The notes below the pieces were generated by a model. It was given only the letters and a program-made list of their open reading frames with translations, did no database searches and was not told the DNA's origin. Made by a program: the position numbers and the translations under genes. A DNA stretch of 64,000 nucleotides from Brevundimonas fontaquae. Its GTDB lineage: Bacteria > Pseudomonadota > Alphaproteobacteria > Caulobacterales > Caulobacteraceae. Within the stretch, counting starts at the first letter, position 1. Each line of letters starts with the position of its first letter. Shown one piece after another: positions 9,858 through 20,331 of the stretch. The stretch lies in the NCBI RefSeq assembly GCF_017086445.1, contig NZ_CP070968.1, positions 496,001 through 560,000 of the forward strand, written 5' to 3'.

Positions 9858-10943
9858 TCAGGCTGCGGCGCGCTTGCGGATGCGAGCGATGCGGCGCAGG
9901 CGGCGCCAGAAGCGGCCGCGCTCCGGCTCGGGATAGGGCTGCAGGTTCTCGACGAACTGATCGGCTGAGGCGCGCCAGCTGAACTTTTCCGCATAGGCGC
10001 GCACAGTCTTGCGATCAAGTTCGAGGCAATCCAAGCAGGCGGTCTTGAGGTCCTTGTCGATTGCGCCTGCGTTCGATCCCGGAATGATGTCGATCGGGCC
10101 GTGAGCCGGATAGGCCGCGACCGGCGTACCGGCGGCCATGGCTTCCAGAATCACCAGACCGAAGGTGTCGGTCCAGCTGGGGAAGACGAATACGTCGGCG
10201 TCGCGGAAACAGCGGGCCAGGTCGTCGCCGAACTTGGCGCCGAGGAATTTGGCATCCGGATATTTCTCTTCGAGCTCGGCGCGGGCCGGTCCGTCGCCGA
10301 CGACGATCTTGGTGCCGGGCAGCTCGAGCTGAAGGAAGGATTCGATGTTCTTCTCGACCGCCACGCGGCCCACATTCAGGAAGAAGGGCCGGGGCCAGTC
10401 CTTGCCCCCAAGCTCATCGTAAATCCGTTCCAGGTCGGGGTTGAACACGTCCGTGTCGACGCCCCGCGACCAGGGTGAGACGTTCTTGAACCCGTGCTCG
10501 ACCAGTTCGTCGCGCAGGGTCGGGGTCGCCACCATCAGCCGACCCGACGGCTTGTGGAACCACTTCATATAGGCGTAGCCGACCTGGACCGGGATCGGGA
10601 AACGGGCCGAGACATATTCGGGGAATTTGGTGTGATAGCTGGTCGTGAAAGGCAGCTTCCATTCCACGCAGATGCGACGCGTGGCGATGCCGATCGGACC
10701 CTCGGTGGCGATATGCACGGCCTCAGGCTCAAAGGCGCGCAGCATTTCGCGGATTTCTTCCTCAGCGCCGAGCGCCAGTCGGATTTCCGGGTAGGTGGGG
10801 CAGGGAATGGTCTTAAACAGGCTGGGCTCGATGACCTCGACCTCATGGCCCATGGCGCGGCATTCCCCCACTGTGCGGGTCAGGGTGCGGACGACGCCAT
10901 TGACCTGAGGTTCCCAGGCGTCGGTGGCCAGAACGATGCGCAT
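9858..10943 (-). CDS. GT4 glycosyltransferase (mannosyltransferase-like)
   Basis: A 361-residue GT-B glycosyltransferase. The N-terminal domain starts MRIVLATDAWEPQVNGVVRT, the usual opening of MgtA/PimB-like GDP-mannose-dependent mannosyltransferases. The C-terminal nucleotide-sugar half has NVGRVAVEKNIE and the E-x7-E motif in FGLVILEAMAAGTPV. The C-terminus is basic (RRLRRIARIRKRAAA), consistent with membrane association. It sits 40 bases upstream of the phosphohexomutase on the same strand and is probably in one operon with it. The acceptor is unknown. A glycolipid is the usual one for the family. Confidence 0.88.
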   Translation of the reverse strand: MRIVLATDAWEPQVNGVVRTLTRTVGECRAMGHEVEVIEPSLFKTIPCPTYPEIRLALGAEEEIREMLRAFEPEAVHIATEGPIGIATRRICVEWKLPFTTSYHTKFPEYVSARFPIPVQVGYAYMKWFHKPSGRLMVATPTLRDELVEHGFKNVSPWSRGVDTDVFNPDLERIYDELGGKDWPRPFFLNVGRVAVEKNIESFLQLELPGTKIVVGDGPARAELEEKYPDAKFLGAKFGDDLARCFRDADVFVFPSWTDTFGLVILEAMAAGTPVAAYPAHGPIDIIPGSNAGAIDKDLKTACLDCLELDRKTVRAYAEKFSWRASADQFVENLQPYPEPERGRFWRRLRRIARIRKRAAA

Positions 10944-11035
10944 TGAGGCGGGCGGACCCTGAGCCGTTAAGTAAGGGCGGAACTTCTAGACGGTTCGAAT
11001 GACGAAGGCGAGACGGTCTCCGATGTCTCCGGCTC

Positions 11036-13252
11036 CTATAACAGCCGCAAGTGTTGGGCGATATCAGGCTCCAGTATGGTCAGAGTCTCTTTCGCCTGAA
11101 CGTAAGCGGCCATGATGTGATAGAAGGAACTGGCAGGAGCTGGCTCGTCGATGAAATCGCCAGAGGCAAGGAGCTTGTCGTGCCAAAGTCCTTGCGGCGT
11201 GAGATATTTCCAAAGCGCGCGCTGCGCATTGGCGGCCTGGTCAAAACATTGAAGGCGTCTGCCGTCATCACTTAACGATGCCAGTATGAGCGATGCCTTG
11301 AGCCATTCTGTCTGGGGCCAGAGCCTGGATCTCCCGCTCCTCACGCTGCCGTCGGTGTTCATGGCGTCTATGGCGATATTGCGCTTCCTGTCGATACCCT
11401 TCAGGCCCGCTTCATAAAGTCTCCAGGCGTCCTCAATGACGGATTCATCGCGCCTGTTGCGGCCATGCCTTGCCAATAACCAGGCCCACTCGAACTGATG
11501 TCCCGGCTCGACCAAACGCCCGTCTTCTCCTGCTGCCGGAGACCACTCCTTCTGGAAGAACTCGAGCAAATATCCGGACTGGGGATCAATGAATCGGGTT
11601 CGAGCGAGGTCTACAATGCGGTCAGCGAGACGTCCCCATGCCGCGTCGCCGTTTGCTTCTTCCCAAGCGAGGGCGGACTCTAACAAATGCATATGAGCGT
11701 TTGACTGATACGGGTGCCCCCCACTTTCCATCACGCCGCCAACAGCATCCGCGCGCTTAAGTATTTCTTCTCTGACGGCAGCCGCATCGACTTCAAGCGC
11801 GGCGTCTCCGGTTGCAACCGAAGCGCGTGCGAGGGCGAAGATCAGGAACGCTTGATCATAAACCATCGCGGTCTCGTCGATCGGCGAGCCGTCGGCTGCA
11901 AGAAGCGTCCGCATTAGCCCGTCAGGACGCAGGTAGAGTGACCTAAGTCGCTCAAGACCCTTTGAAATCACCGGCTTCCACGGGCCCTGCCAGCCCTGCA
12001 ATCCTGCTTCCGCATAGACCTGCAACTGCCGCGCCTGGACACGGGCGCGGCGCGGCGCCGAGACGTGGCGGCCGTCGAGCGCCAGAACTTCTTCAAAAGC
12101 CCCCGTAGCGTCCTGGCCCAAGCCGGACCAAACCGGCAGCGCGGCCTGCCGCAACCAGTTCGTCAACCTGACCGCACCGTCCTTCAACCCTTCCGGTTCC
12201 GGAAGGGGCGGAAAGTCCAAATGTTGAGGAGAGAGGTTTCGAAGGCGATCGACAACCTTCTTCACATCTTGGCTTTTTCTCAGATCGGTCACCAAGACCG
12301 CGTCGCGTTCTACGACAATGCCGACATCCCGCAAGCCGATTGCGGCGACCATTACGCCATCGCAGGCCCTGATCAGACAGCCCTCTGAGTCCTCCAAGAC
12401 ATGCAGGCCGACATTGCCCTCGCCCGACGCGTGCACGGAATCCCACGCGCCGAGGTCGGTCCAAGCGAAACGTACCGGCAGTACTGCGGCGAGACTGGTT
12501 TTCTCCATCACCGCGTAATCTATCGAGATTTTCGGGGCCAGTTTGAACTCCGAGCCTAGCAGGATGTATGCGTCATCCTGCACGGCGCTCTTCAATGCGC
12601 TCTCTATAGCTTCCGCCACAGCGGCGGCGCGCTCTGTTATCTCTTGAACGAGGACCGTGGACTGAACGATGAAGTTGCCGCTGTTCCAGAGGTACCCCTC
12701 GGAGATATAGCGCTGCGCCGTCGTAGTGTCGGGCTTTTCAACAAAAGCGGCGACTGCCGACAAGCCAGGGCCTTCAGGCGCAATATATCCGTAGGCCGAC
12801 GACGGTTCGGTCGGCACGACGCCCAAGGTGACGATACGTCCAGCTTCAGCGCCGACAACGGCTTCGCGAACCGCGTCCCTGAACTCTTCTCCGTTCGGGA
12901 TGTGGTGATCAGAAGCGACAAACAGATTGACCGCGTCAGGATCCCTGCGGGTCGTCCACAGGGCGGCAGCGGCCATGGCGGCTGCAGAATCCCGACCTTC
13001 AGGTTCCAAGATTATGGTTGCCGATATCCCGATCTCGTCAAGTTGGGATTGAATGGCATCGCGATGCGATAGCCCGGCGACGACGATGAGATCAGCTCCA
13101 GCCGCCAAAGACACCACGCGTTCGGCCGTCTCTTGGAACAGTGACCGGTTTCCCGCCAGCGGGATGAATTGCTTCGGCAGGGAAGGCCGTGACGCAGGCC
13201 ACAAACGCGTACCTGAACCGCCGCACATGATGACCGGGTAAAGCGTTGCCAT
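11036..13252 (-). CDS. Mannose-1-phosphate guanylyltransferase fused to AGE-type isomerase domain
   Basis: A 738-residue bifunctional protein. Residues about 1-350 are a GDP-mannose pyrophosphorylase: MCGGSGTRLWPASRPSLPKQF, then FVASDHHIP, FVEKP at about 170 and YLWNSGNF. Residues about 370-735 form an (alpha/alpha)6-barrel-like domain of the AGE/mannose isomerase family, with conserved His-containing segments such as PYQSNAHMHLLES and EPGHQFEWAWLL. The usual bifunctional ManC/AlgA carries a cupin-type PMI at this place, so the AGE domain probably replaces it for fructose-6-P to mannose-6-P. It lies 92 bases upstream of the mannosyltransferase on the same strand. Confidence 0.9.
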   Translation of the reverse strand: MATLYPVIMCGGSGTRLWPASRPSLPKQFIPLAGNRSLFQETAERVVSLAAGADLIVVAGLSHRDAIQSQLDEIGISATIILEPEGRDSAAAMAAAALWTTRRDPDAVNLFVASDHHIPNGEEFRDAVREAVVGAEAGRIVTLGVVPTEPSSAYGYIAPEGPGLSAVAAFVEKPDTTTAQRYISEGYLWNSGNFIVQSTVLVQEITERAAAVAEAIESALKSAVQDDAYILLGSEFKLAPKISIDYAVMEKTSLAAVLPVRFAWTDLGAWDSVHASGEGNVGLHVLEDSEGCLIRACDGVMVAAIGLRDVGIVVERDAVLVTDLRKSQDVKKVVDRLRNLSPQHLDFPPLPEPEGLKDGAVRLTNWLRQAALPVWSGLGQDATGAFEEVLALDGRHVSAPRRARVQARQLQVYAEAGLQGWQGPWKPVISKGLERLRSLYLRPDGLMRTLLAADGSPIDETAMVYDQAFLIFALARASVATGDAALEVDAAAVREEILKRADAVGGVMESGGHPYQSNAHMHLLESALAWEEANGDAAWGRLADRIVDLARTRFIDPQSGYLLEFFQKEWSPAAGEDGRLVEPGHQFEWAWLLARHGRNRRDESVIEDAWRLYEAGLKGIDRKRNIAIDAMNTDGSVRSGRSRLWPQTEWLKASLILASLSDDGRRLQCFDQAANAQRALWKYLTPQGLWHDKLLASGDFIDEPAPASSFYHIMAAYVQAKETLTILEPDIAQHLRLL

Positions 13253-13366
13253 ATTCTACAAGCCGCCGTTTCTTGACCGAACCGCCTATTACGCGAGCTT
13301 TGCTGTCGCGTCACGTGTTGAATGCGCCAGAGTTGCGCGACCCGTCACTTGGTTTCACGCTTCCAG

Positions 13367-13828
13367 TTACAGCGGCAGCACCGTCGTCGACTTCACCTCT
13401 TCCAGCACCGCATAGGTGCGGGTTTCGCGGACGCCCGGCATCCGCACCAGCACGTCGCCCAGGAAGGCGCGGTAGGCGTCCATGTCGCCGACGCGGGCCT
13501 TGATCAGATAGTCGAAGCCGCCGGCGACCATGTGGCACTCCAGCACCTCAGGCTGGCTGCGAACGGCGGCGGCGAAGGCTTCGAAGACGTCGCCGGTGGT
13601 GCGGTCCAGCAGGACCTCGACGAAGATCAGCAGGTCCCGACCAACCTGGGCCGGGTCGATCATGGCGGCGTAGCCGGTGATAATCTTCTTTTCGCGCAGC
13701 CGTTTGACCCGTTCGAAACAGGCGGCGGGCGACAGGTTGCAGCGTCGCGCCAGTTCGGCGTTGGAAATGCGGGCGTCGGTCTGCAGCACCCGCAGGATGC
13801 GGCGATCAACGGCGTCGATGTCGATCAT
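13367..13828 (-). CDS. Lrp/AsnC-family regulator, probable proline-responsive activator of putA
   Basis: A 153-residue Lrp/AsnC protein: N-terminal HTH (MIDIDAVDRRILRVLQ, then NAELARRCNLSPAACFERV) and a C-terminal RAM ligand-binding domain (about 70-150, with GFDYLIKARVGD and MPGVRETRTYAVLEEVK). The start is ATG 13828; the longer open frame runs over putA. It is divergent from putA with a 109-base gap, the PutR arrangement of alphaproteobacteria. There PutA lacks its own DNA-binding domain and PutR activates it with proline. The role is inferred from this context. Confidence 0.9.
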   Translation of the reverse strand: MIDIDAVDRRILRVLQTDARISNAELARRCNLSPAACFERVKRLREKKIITGYAAMIDPAQVGRDLLIFVEVLLDRTTGDVFEAFAAAVRSQPEVLECHMVAGGFDYLIKARVGDMDAYRAFLGDVLVRMPGVRETRTYAVLEEVKSTTVLPL

Positions 13829-13847
13829 CGGAAATCCGGAGCGTGTG

Positions 13848-13862
13848 CCGAACGATCTTCGG
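13848..13862. promoter_or_regulatory. Candidate Lrp-type operator between the Lrp gene and putA
   Basis: The sequence CCGAA-CGATC-TTCGG is a perfect inverted repeat with 5-base arms. It lies 20 bases before the Lrp-family start and 76 bases before putA. Its place and symmetry fit a PutR binding site. No binding data can be read from sequence. Confidence 0.35.
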
Positions 13863-13937
13863 TTCTGTCCAATATCATACGAAGCACCTTCAATGAACTC
13901 CGGCATATACGGCTGAAATCCACAGGATTTGTCGCCG

Positions 13938-16900
13938 ATGACCACTCCCGCCTTCATGCCTTCGCGCCTGGCCGCTTGGGACGGTCTGGATGCGCACAAG
14001 TTCCGAGACGAGCGTGAGGCCGTCGCCGCCAATCTGGCGCGCATGCCTCTGGATGCGACCGAACGGGCTGATGTGGTCGCTGAGGCGACGGCCCTGGTCG
14101 AACACGCGCGTCGCAGCCAGAAGAAGCAGGGCGTCGTCGAAAGCTTCCTGCAGCAATTCTCGCTTGGGACCCGCGAAGGTCTGGCCCTGATGTGTCTGGC
14201 CGAGGCCCTGCTGCGCGTGCCGGACGAGGACACCCGCGATCGCCTGATCGCCGAGAAGATCGGCTCGGCCGACTGGGCCGCCCACCTGGGTCAGTCCGAC
14301 AGCCTGTTCGTCAACGCCTCGACCTGGGGCCTGATGCTGACCGGCAAGCTGGTCGATGTGGACGACGAGGCCCGCAGCGACCTGCCCAGCTTCCTGAAGC
14401 GGATCGCCGGCCGTCTGGGCGAGCCGGTCATCCGCCAGGCCGTGGCCACGGCGGTCAAGATCATGGGCGAGCAGTTCGTGGTCGGCCGCACCATCCAGGG
14501 CGCGCTCAAACGGTCGAACAAGGAAGGCTGGCTGTGCAGCTTCGACATGCTGGGCGAGGGCGCCCGGACCATGGCCGACGCCGACCGCTACGAGAAGATT
14601 TACGCCGACGCCATCGAGGCGGTGGGCAAGACGTCGAAGGGCCAGGGACCGGAACACGGCCACGGCGTTTCCGTGAAACTGTCGGCCCTGTCGCCCCGCT
14701 ATGAGGCGACGCATGAGGATGACGTCTGGGCGACCCTGTATCCCCGCATCCTGCGCCTGGCCCAGATCGCGGCCAAATACGACATCAACTATACGATGGA
14801 CGCCGAGGAGGCGGACCGTCTGGTTCTGTCGCTGAAACTGCTGGACCGGCTGGCGCACGAGCCGTCGCTGGGCGGCTGGACCGGCCTCGGTCTGGCGGTT
14901 CAGGCCTATCAGAAGCGCGGGCTGGAAACGATCGAACGCGTCGCCGACCTCGCCCGGCGCTCGGGCCGTCGTCTGATGGTGCGCCTGGTCAAGGGCGCCT
15001 ATTGGGACACCGAGATCAAGCGCGCCCAGGTGTTCGGCCGCACCGACTATCCTGTCTATACGACCAAGGCGGCGACCGATCTGAACTATCTGGTCTGCGC
15101 CAAGGCCATGATCGAGGCCGCGCCGGCCATCTATTCCCAGTTCGCCAGCCACAACGCCCATACGCTGGCGGCCGTGCGGCGTATGGCGCGTGATCACGGC
15201 GTCACGGTCGAGCACCAGCGGCTGCACGGCATGGGCGAGGCGCTTTATGACGCAGCGCATGAGGCCTGGGCCGACGAAGTCGTCATCGTCCGCGCCTACG
15301 CCCCTGTCGGCGGACACGAGGAGCTGCTGCCCTATCTAGTGCGGCGCCTGCTTGAAAACGGCGCCAACTCCTCCTTCGTCCACGCCCTTCTGGACGAGCG
15401 CGTGCCCGCCTCGGCCGTCGCGGCCGATCCCATTTCCCTGGTCGAGCAGGCGCCCGACCGTCACCCCAAGATTCCGGTTCCGAAAGACATGTACGGCGAT
15501 CGTCAGAACTCCCTCGGCCGCGATTATTCTCAGGCCGCCGACCGTGAAGCCCACGCCAAGGCGCTGGAATTGGTCGACCGCGAGAAGTTGACCAGCGGCC
15601 CGATCATCGGCGGCAAGCTGCGCGCCGGCCTTAACGCTCAGGACGTGACCAATCCCTTCGATCGATCACAGGTGCTGGGCCATGTGTCGGAAGCCGAGAC
15701 GGCTGACATCGACGCCGCCGTCCAAGCCGCCGCCGAGGCTCAGGTCAAATGGGACCGCCAGGGCGGCGCCAAGCGCGCCATCGTCCTGCGCGCTATGGCC
15801 GATGCGCTGGAGGCCGATCTGGACCGGCTGGTCGCCCTGCTCAGCCGCGAGGCGGGCAAGACCCTGAACGACGGCGTGGCCGAGGTGCGCGAGGCCGCCG
15901 ACTTCTGCCGCTATTACGCCCTGCTGGCCGAACGCGACTTCACCGCCCCCGAGACCCTGAAGGGGCCGACCGGCGAGACCAACCAGCTGTTCCTGCACGG
16001 ACGCGGCGTCTTCGCCTGCATCTCGCCGTGGAACTTCCCCTGGCCATCTTCACCGGCCAGATCGCCGCCGCCCTCGCCGCCGGCAACGCCGTGCTGGCCA
16101 AGCCCGCCGAACAGACGCCGCTGATCGCCTCCGAGGCTGTGCGCCTCTATCACAAGGCCGGCCTGAACCCCGACCTGTTGGCCCTGGTCCCAGGACGTGG
16201 CGAGACGGTCGGCGCAGCGCTGGTCACCCACCCCGGCATTGATGGCGTCGCCTTCACCGGCGGCACCGACACGGCTGCCGCCATCAACCGCTCCATCGCC
16301 GCCCGCCCCGGCGCCATCATCCCCTTCATCGCCGAGACCGGCGGCCTGAACGGCATGTTTATCGACACCACGGCGCTGAAGGAGCAGGTCATCGACGACG
16401 TGATCCAGTCGGCCTTCGGCTCCGCCGGTCAGCGCTGTTCGGCCCTACGCGTCCTCTATGTGCCCAAGGATTCGGCCGACGCGTTGATCGAGGGCCTGAA
16501 GGGCGCGCTCGCGGTTCAGGCCGTCGCCGACCCCGCCGATCCCAAGACCGACATCGGCCCCGTTATCGATCCCGAATCCCGTCGCGCTTTGGAAGCTCAT
16601 GTCGAGCGCCTGTCGAAAGAAGCGAAGATCATCGCCCGCGCCGCCCTGCCGATGGGCGCCGAAAAGGGCGACCTGTTCGCCCCCACCATCGCCGAAATCC
16701 CGACGCCGGACTTCCTCGAACGCGAGGTCTTCGGCCCCATCCTGCACATCTACCGCTACGGCCCGTCCGACCTGAAGTCGGTCGCCGGCAAGCTGGCCGC
16801 CCGCGGCTACGGCCTGACCCTGGGCGTCCACAGCCGCATCGAAGCCTTCGCCGCCGAAGTGATCGACCTGGTCCCCGCCGGCAACGTCTACGTCAACCGC

Positions 16901-17068
16901 TCGATCACCGGCGCGGTGGTTGGCGTCCAACCCTTCGGCGGCGAGGGCCTGTCGGGAACCGGCCCCAAGGCGGGTGGGCCGAACAGCCTGATCCGTTATG
17001 CGGCCGAGAAGGCGATCAGTGTCAACATCGCCGCGCAGGGCGGAGATCCGGCGCTTTTGAGCCTATGA
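13938..17068 (+). pseudogene. putA: Bifunctional proline dehydrogenase/P5C dehydrogenase PutA, interrupted by one frameshift
   Basis: PutA oxidises proline to glutamate. From ATG 13938 (AGGA ten bases upstream) the frame encodes the arm and the PRODH barrel (about 150-470, with MVRLVKGAYWDTEIKRAQ), then the ALDH start through CISPWNFP. At 16037-16040 a run of four C bases leaves the frame; with five C it would read WNFPLAIFTGQIAAALAAGN and continue to 17068. The second frame has the ALDH site: FTGGTD, AETGG and catalytic Cys in SAGQRCSALR. The restored protein would be about 1043 residues, the size of a short PutA. There is no N-terminal ribbon-helix-helix, in line with an external regulator. 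The lesion may be real or a homopolymer sequencing error. Confidence 0.9.
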
Positions 17069-17157
17069 GGTGCGTGCAAAAGAGGTAACATTCGATTCTC
17101 GATCTGCGCGCAGTATGACGAGTCACGGTCTGGCGGAAACACTGACAAATATCAGGA

Positions 17158-18489
17158 CTAAATTCCTGATCCGCTACGCCATACGCTTCTGGTTAGGGGT
17201 TCAAGCAAATATTCAAGAGCTGTGCGTTTCCGCAGTAAGATCACCACCTCGACAGGCGTACCATTTCTGATTTGCGTGCCAAGTGGTCCAACTTTTTCCA
17301 TTTCTTTGCTGCTCACAGTCACCTCCCCCCGGAAGTGAGCCCTTCCAGTATTCTGATCTGTAAAAGCATCAGCGGACACCACAGTCAGATGTCCTCGAAT
17401 TATCGGAATTGAGCGGTCATGAAGGCCCGGGAAGCGGATCTCCGTTTCCATCCCTTTTTTAACATCATCGATATCGTTGGGATTTATCGAAACAACGATC
17501 ACCTGCTCGGCCCGATCCGGTACTATTGACATCAAGGTCTGGGCAGGTTGGATGACGCCACCGGGTGTGAAGACCGTCAGACCGACGACCTGGCCGCTTG
17601 CCGGAGATCGAATTGCACTTCTGGCAATCTGCTCGCGAAGTTCGATCTGCTTCGGCAATAGATCATTTAGCTGGATGTCGATTTGTCGTAAGCCTTCGGC
17701 GATCTCCTCATTGGTTTGCGTCGTCACGCCTATCCTCTGAAACTGCGTTTCGCCGATGGATTCTCTGGCACGTGCGGCTTGAGCGCGGAGAGATCCGAGT
17801 TCTCCTTCCAGCGATGCGGCGGCCCGTTCAAGCGCACGAACCCTGTTCTGCGGTGCGTATCCTTTTTCCGCCAACGTCCGCATTCCTTCCAGTTCTTCTT
17901 GTATGAGGCGGCGCTGCTCAAGGTTGGCGGCAATTTGGCGGCTATAGCCTTCAATTTGCTTATTTAGTTGCTCGATACGCTGACTAAGAACGCTTTGCTG
18001 TGTCGATCGGCCCGCGCTTCTCGCCTCGAATTGAAGGCGCTGTAAGCGCAAGGCCTCATTCGCCATTGCGAGATCATCAGTCGGTAGTTGCTCAAACTCT
18101 ATTGGGGCGGCGACCGTCGGGAGTCCGTCGCGTTCGGCGACCATTCGTGATCGTTGAGCCATAAGCGCCAAGATCTGACCCGTGATGCCACGCTCGTTAG
18201 CTTTCACGTTTCCGCTGGATAGGGTGATCAGAACTTGATCGCGCCTGACACTATCGCCTTCCCCAACATTCAGTGTTTCGACGATGCCGCCTTCCTGGTG
18301 TTGGACGGCCTGCTGATTGCCCGATACAGTGACCTGGCCGGACGCGTAGGCTCCGGCATCAAGTGGCGCCAGTGAAGCCCAACCCAGAAAACCAATAAAG
18401 AAAATCCCCACGACTACGCTACCGACGGTGATCTCGCCGCGGGGGGAGTTGATCGTCACCTTCCCCGAGGTGGCCGCAATGTTCTTCAT
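17158..18489 (-). CDS. Type I secretion membrane-fusion protein (HlyD/PrsE family)
   Basis: A 443-residue periplasmic adaptor that links an inner-membrane ABC exporter to a TolC-like channel. It has a short cytoplasmic N-terminus, one membrane segment (about 20-45, VGSVVVGIFFIGFLGWAS), a lipoyl/beta-barrel half (GGIVETLNVGEGDSVRRDQVL), a long coiled-coil hairpin (about 90-280) and the returning lipoyl motif IRSPASGQVVGL with a beta-barrel C-terminus. Its ATG overlaps the TGA of the upstream ABC gene (ATGA), so both are made together. No TolC-like gene is in the window. Confidence 0.93.
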   Translation of the reverse strand: MKNIAATSGKVTINSPRGEITVGSVVVGIFFIGFLGWASLAPLDAGAYASGQVTVSGNQQAVQHQEGGIVETLNVGEGDSVRRDQVLITLSSGNVKANERGITGQILALMAQRSRMVAERDGLPTVAAPIEFEQLPTDDLAMANEALRLQRLQFEARSAGRSTQQSVLSQRIEQLNKQIEGYSRQIAANLEQRRLIQEELEGMRTLAEKGYAPQNRVRALERAAASLEGELGSLRAQAARARESIGETQFQRIGVTTQTNEEIAEGLRQIDIQLNDLLPKQIELREQIARSAIRSPASGQVVGLTVFTPGGVIQPAQTLMSIVPDRAEQVIVVSINPNDIDDVKKGMETEIRFPGLHDRSIPIIRGHLTVVSADAFTDQNTGRAHFRGEVTVSSKEMEKVGPLGTQIRNGTPVEVVILLRKRTALEYLLEPLTRSVWRSGSGI

Positions 18490-20219
18490 TGAGCGAGTCC
18501 TTTTGCCGGCATAGAAGCGGCTCGCATTTCGGACAGCACTTTCTCGCGGGGGCCTTCCAACTGCACCATCCCATCCTTCATGGTGAGCAATCGATCGACC
18601 CGGGCCAATACGCCCGCGCGATGTGCGACGATTATAACAGCCGCGCCTCTCTCTGCTGCTCCAGCGATGGCGCGCATGAGTGCGATCTCTCCCTCTTGGT
18701 CGAGGCTGGAATTAGGTTCGTCCAGCACCAAAAGCGCGGGATCGCGATAAAGGGCTCGTGCCAGTGCGATTCTCTGCGCCTGCCCTGCTGAAACGCCCTC
18801 GCCGAAGCTCCCAAGCATAGTGTCGTAGCCCGCTGGCAGCCGAAGAATCATGTCGTGAGCACCCGCCCCACGGGCCGCTGCAATGGCCAGCGCGTCCAGA
18901 TCCTCTTGATCCAGTCCCTTCTCACATTCGAATCGAGAAATGTTGTCTTTAACAGATCCTGCGAATAGTCCCGGATTCTGGGGTAGGTATCCGATATGCA
19001 TGGCGAGATGGTCGGGGTTCCAAGCGCTATAATCCGCACCATCGATCCGAACTACGCCCGCTGTTGGCGCGAGCGCGCCAGCGACAACTCTGGCAAGCGT
19101 CGTCTTTCCGCTTCCACTTGGACCAACCACGCCAAGCGTAAGTCCAGGATCTAGCTTCAGTGTAACAGACCTGAGCTGAAGCTGTTCGCTGCCGGGAAAA
19201 CGAACCGAGACACCATCAAGTCTGAGATTTCCTGTTGGTGCAGGCAAGCGTGTTCGTGAACGGTCAATATCAGCTGTCGATGAAAAGACGCTGACAAGCG
19301 CCGCCCAACTGGCTTGCGCTTGGACGATGCTGGGCCAGGCGCCAACAAGTGTTTCGATCGGGGCGACCGCGCGGCTAAGCAAGACGGATGCGGCGATGAT
19401 GGACCCGGCGGAGACTTCCCCGCGTACTGCCAAAAACGCTGCCAGGCCCAACGAACCGGACTGGAGAGAAAGACGAAGAAATTTGATCGAACTTGAATAG
19501 CGTCCGCCACCAAACTGCGCTTGGGCATTAAGCTTCACTGCCGAACTTCGGTGGCGTAAATGACGTGCTATACTTGCGCGCACCATGCCGAGTGCACGAA
19601 TAGTTTCGTTCTGGGTCGAGAGTGCGTCCTGAGAGGCATAGGTCTGCGAACTTAACAAGGCCGACTGTCTGAGCGTTGGTCGGGTTTCACGCTCATTGAG
19701 AATCGCAAGTATGATCAGAAGCCCGCCGCCCAGTAGTGTGAGAACGCCAATTGCTGGATGCAGTAAGAAGCAGCAGGCCAGATATAATGGCGTCCACGGA
19801 GCATCGAAAATTGCGAGCGCAGCGGGGCCGGAAATGGTGGATTTGAGAGCGTCGAACTCTCTCATTACTTGGCCTGAATTGCGAGGCTCGCCTGCCGCCA
19901 TGGTACGGGCGAGGATTTGCGGGGCCAAATCTTCCTCTAGTTGAAGACCAGCTCGAATCATTATCCGGGAGCGTAGCCAATCCAAGGCCGCGAGCGTCGC
20001 AAGCGCGAAGAGCGCTATTGCCGTCACAAGCGCGAGCGTCACCAGGCCGCTTGTGGGTATCACTCGATCATAGACCTGCATCATGTAAATCGTAGGAGCG
20101 AGATAAAGCAGGTTCACCAACGCGCTGAAGCCTGCGCTCCACGCAAAATGAACGCGACACCGCTTCAGGGCATTGTGAAGCGGCTCCGTTGCGGGAGTTT
20201 TCTTGAACGGGGATTGCAA
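18486..20219 (-). CDS. Type I secretion ABC transporter, permease/ATPase (PrsD/RsaD-like)
   Basis: An inner-membrane exporter half-transporter of about 577 residues. The membrane domain opens with NLLYLAPTIYMMQVYDRVIPT, characteristic of PrsD/AprD/RsaD. The ATPase has Walker A GPSGSGKTT, Q-loop GYLPQNPGLFAGSVKDN, signature VSAGQAQRIALARAL, Walker B ALLVLDEPNSSLD and the H-loop AHRAG. TTG 20219 is chosen because family similarity starts there; ATG 20282 would add 21 residues without a ribosome site. Low-GC-type codons appear compared with flanking core genes. The likely substrate is the RTX protein at 28061-32425. Confidence 0.9.
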   Translation of the reverse strand: MQSPFKKTPATEPLHNALKRCRVHFAWSAGFSALVNLLYLAPTIYMMQVYDRVIPTSGLVTLALVTAIALFALATLAALDWLRSRIMIRAGLQLEEDLAPQILARTMAAGEPRNSGQVMREFDALKSTISGPAALAIFDAPWTPLYLACCFLLHPAIGVLTLLGGGLLIILAILNERETRPTLRQSALLSSQTYASQDALSTQNETIRALGMVRASIARHLRHRSSAVKLNAQAQFGGGRYSSSIKFLRLSLQSGSLGLAAFLAVRGEVSAGSIIAASVLLSRAVAPIETLVGAWPSIVQAQASWAALVSVFSSTADIDRSRTRLPAPTGNLRLDGVSVRFPGSEQLQLRSVTLKLDPGLTLGVVGPSGSGKTTLARVVAGALAPTAGVVRIDGADYSAWNPDHLAMHIGYLPQNPGLFAGSVKDNISRFECEKGLDQEDLDALAIAAARGAGAHDMILRLPAGYDTMLGSFGEGVSAGQAQRIALARALYRDPALLVLDEPNSSLDQEGEIALMRAIAGAAERGAAVIIVAHRAGVLARVDRLLTMKDGMVQLEGPREKVLSEMRAASMPAKGLAQ

Positions 20220-20331
20220 ATTCCAGCGCCTAGTTTGACGTACTGTCTTATATGCAAGCCGCCAGATTACAGCCAGCATCATGTCGGATGGCGGTGGTCG
20301 GGCCTGTTGATGGCATGCAGGCGGAGATGGT

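Noticed and set aside
13890..15317. 475-codon open frame on the minus strand opposite putA
   Set aside because: It mirrors the PutA coding frame, has no family features, and its composition is that of a GC-rich antisense frame.
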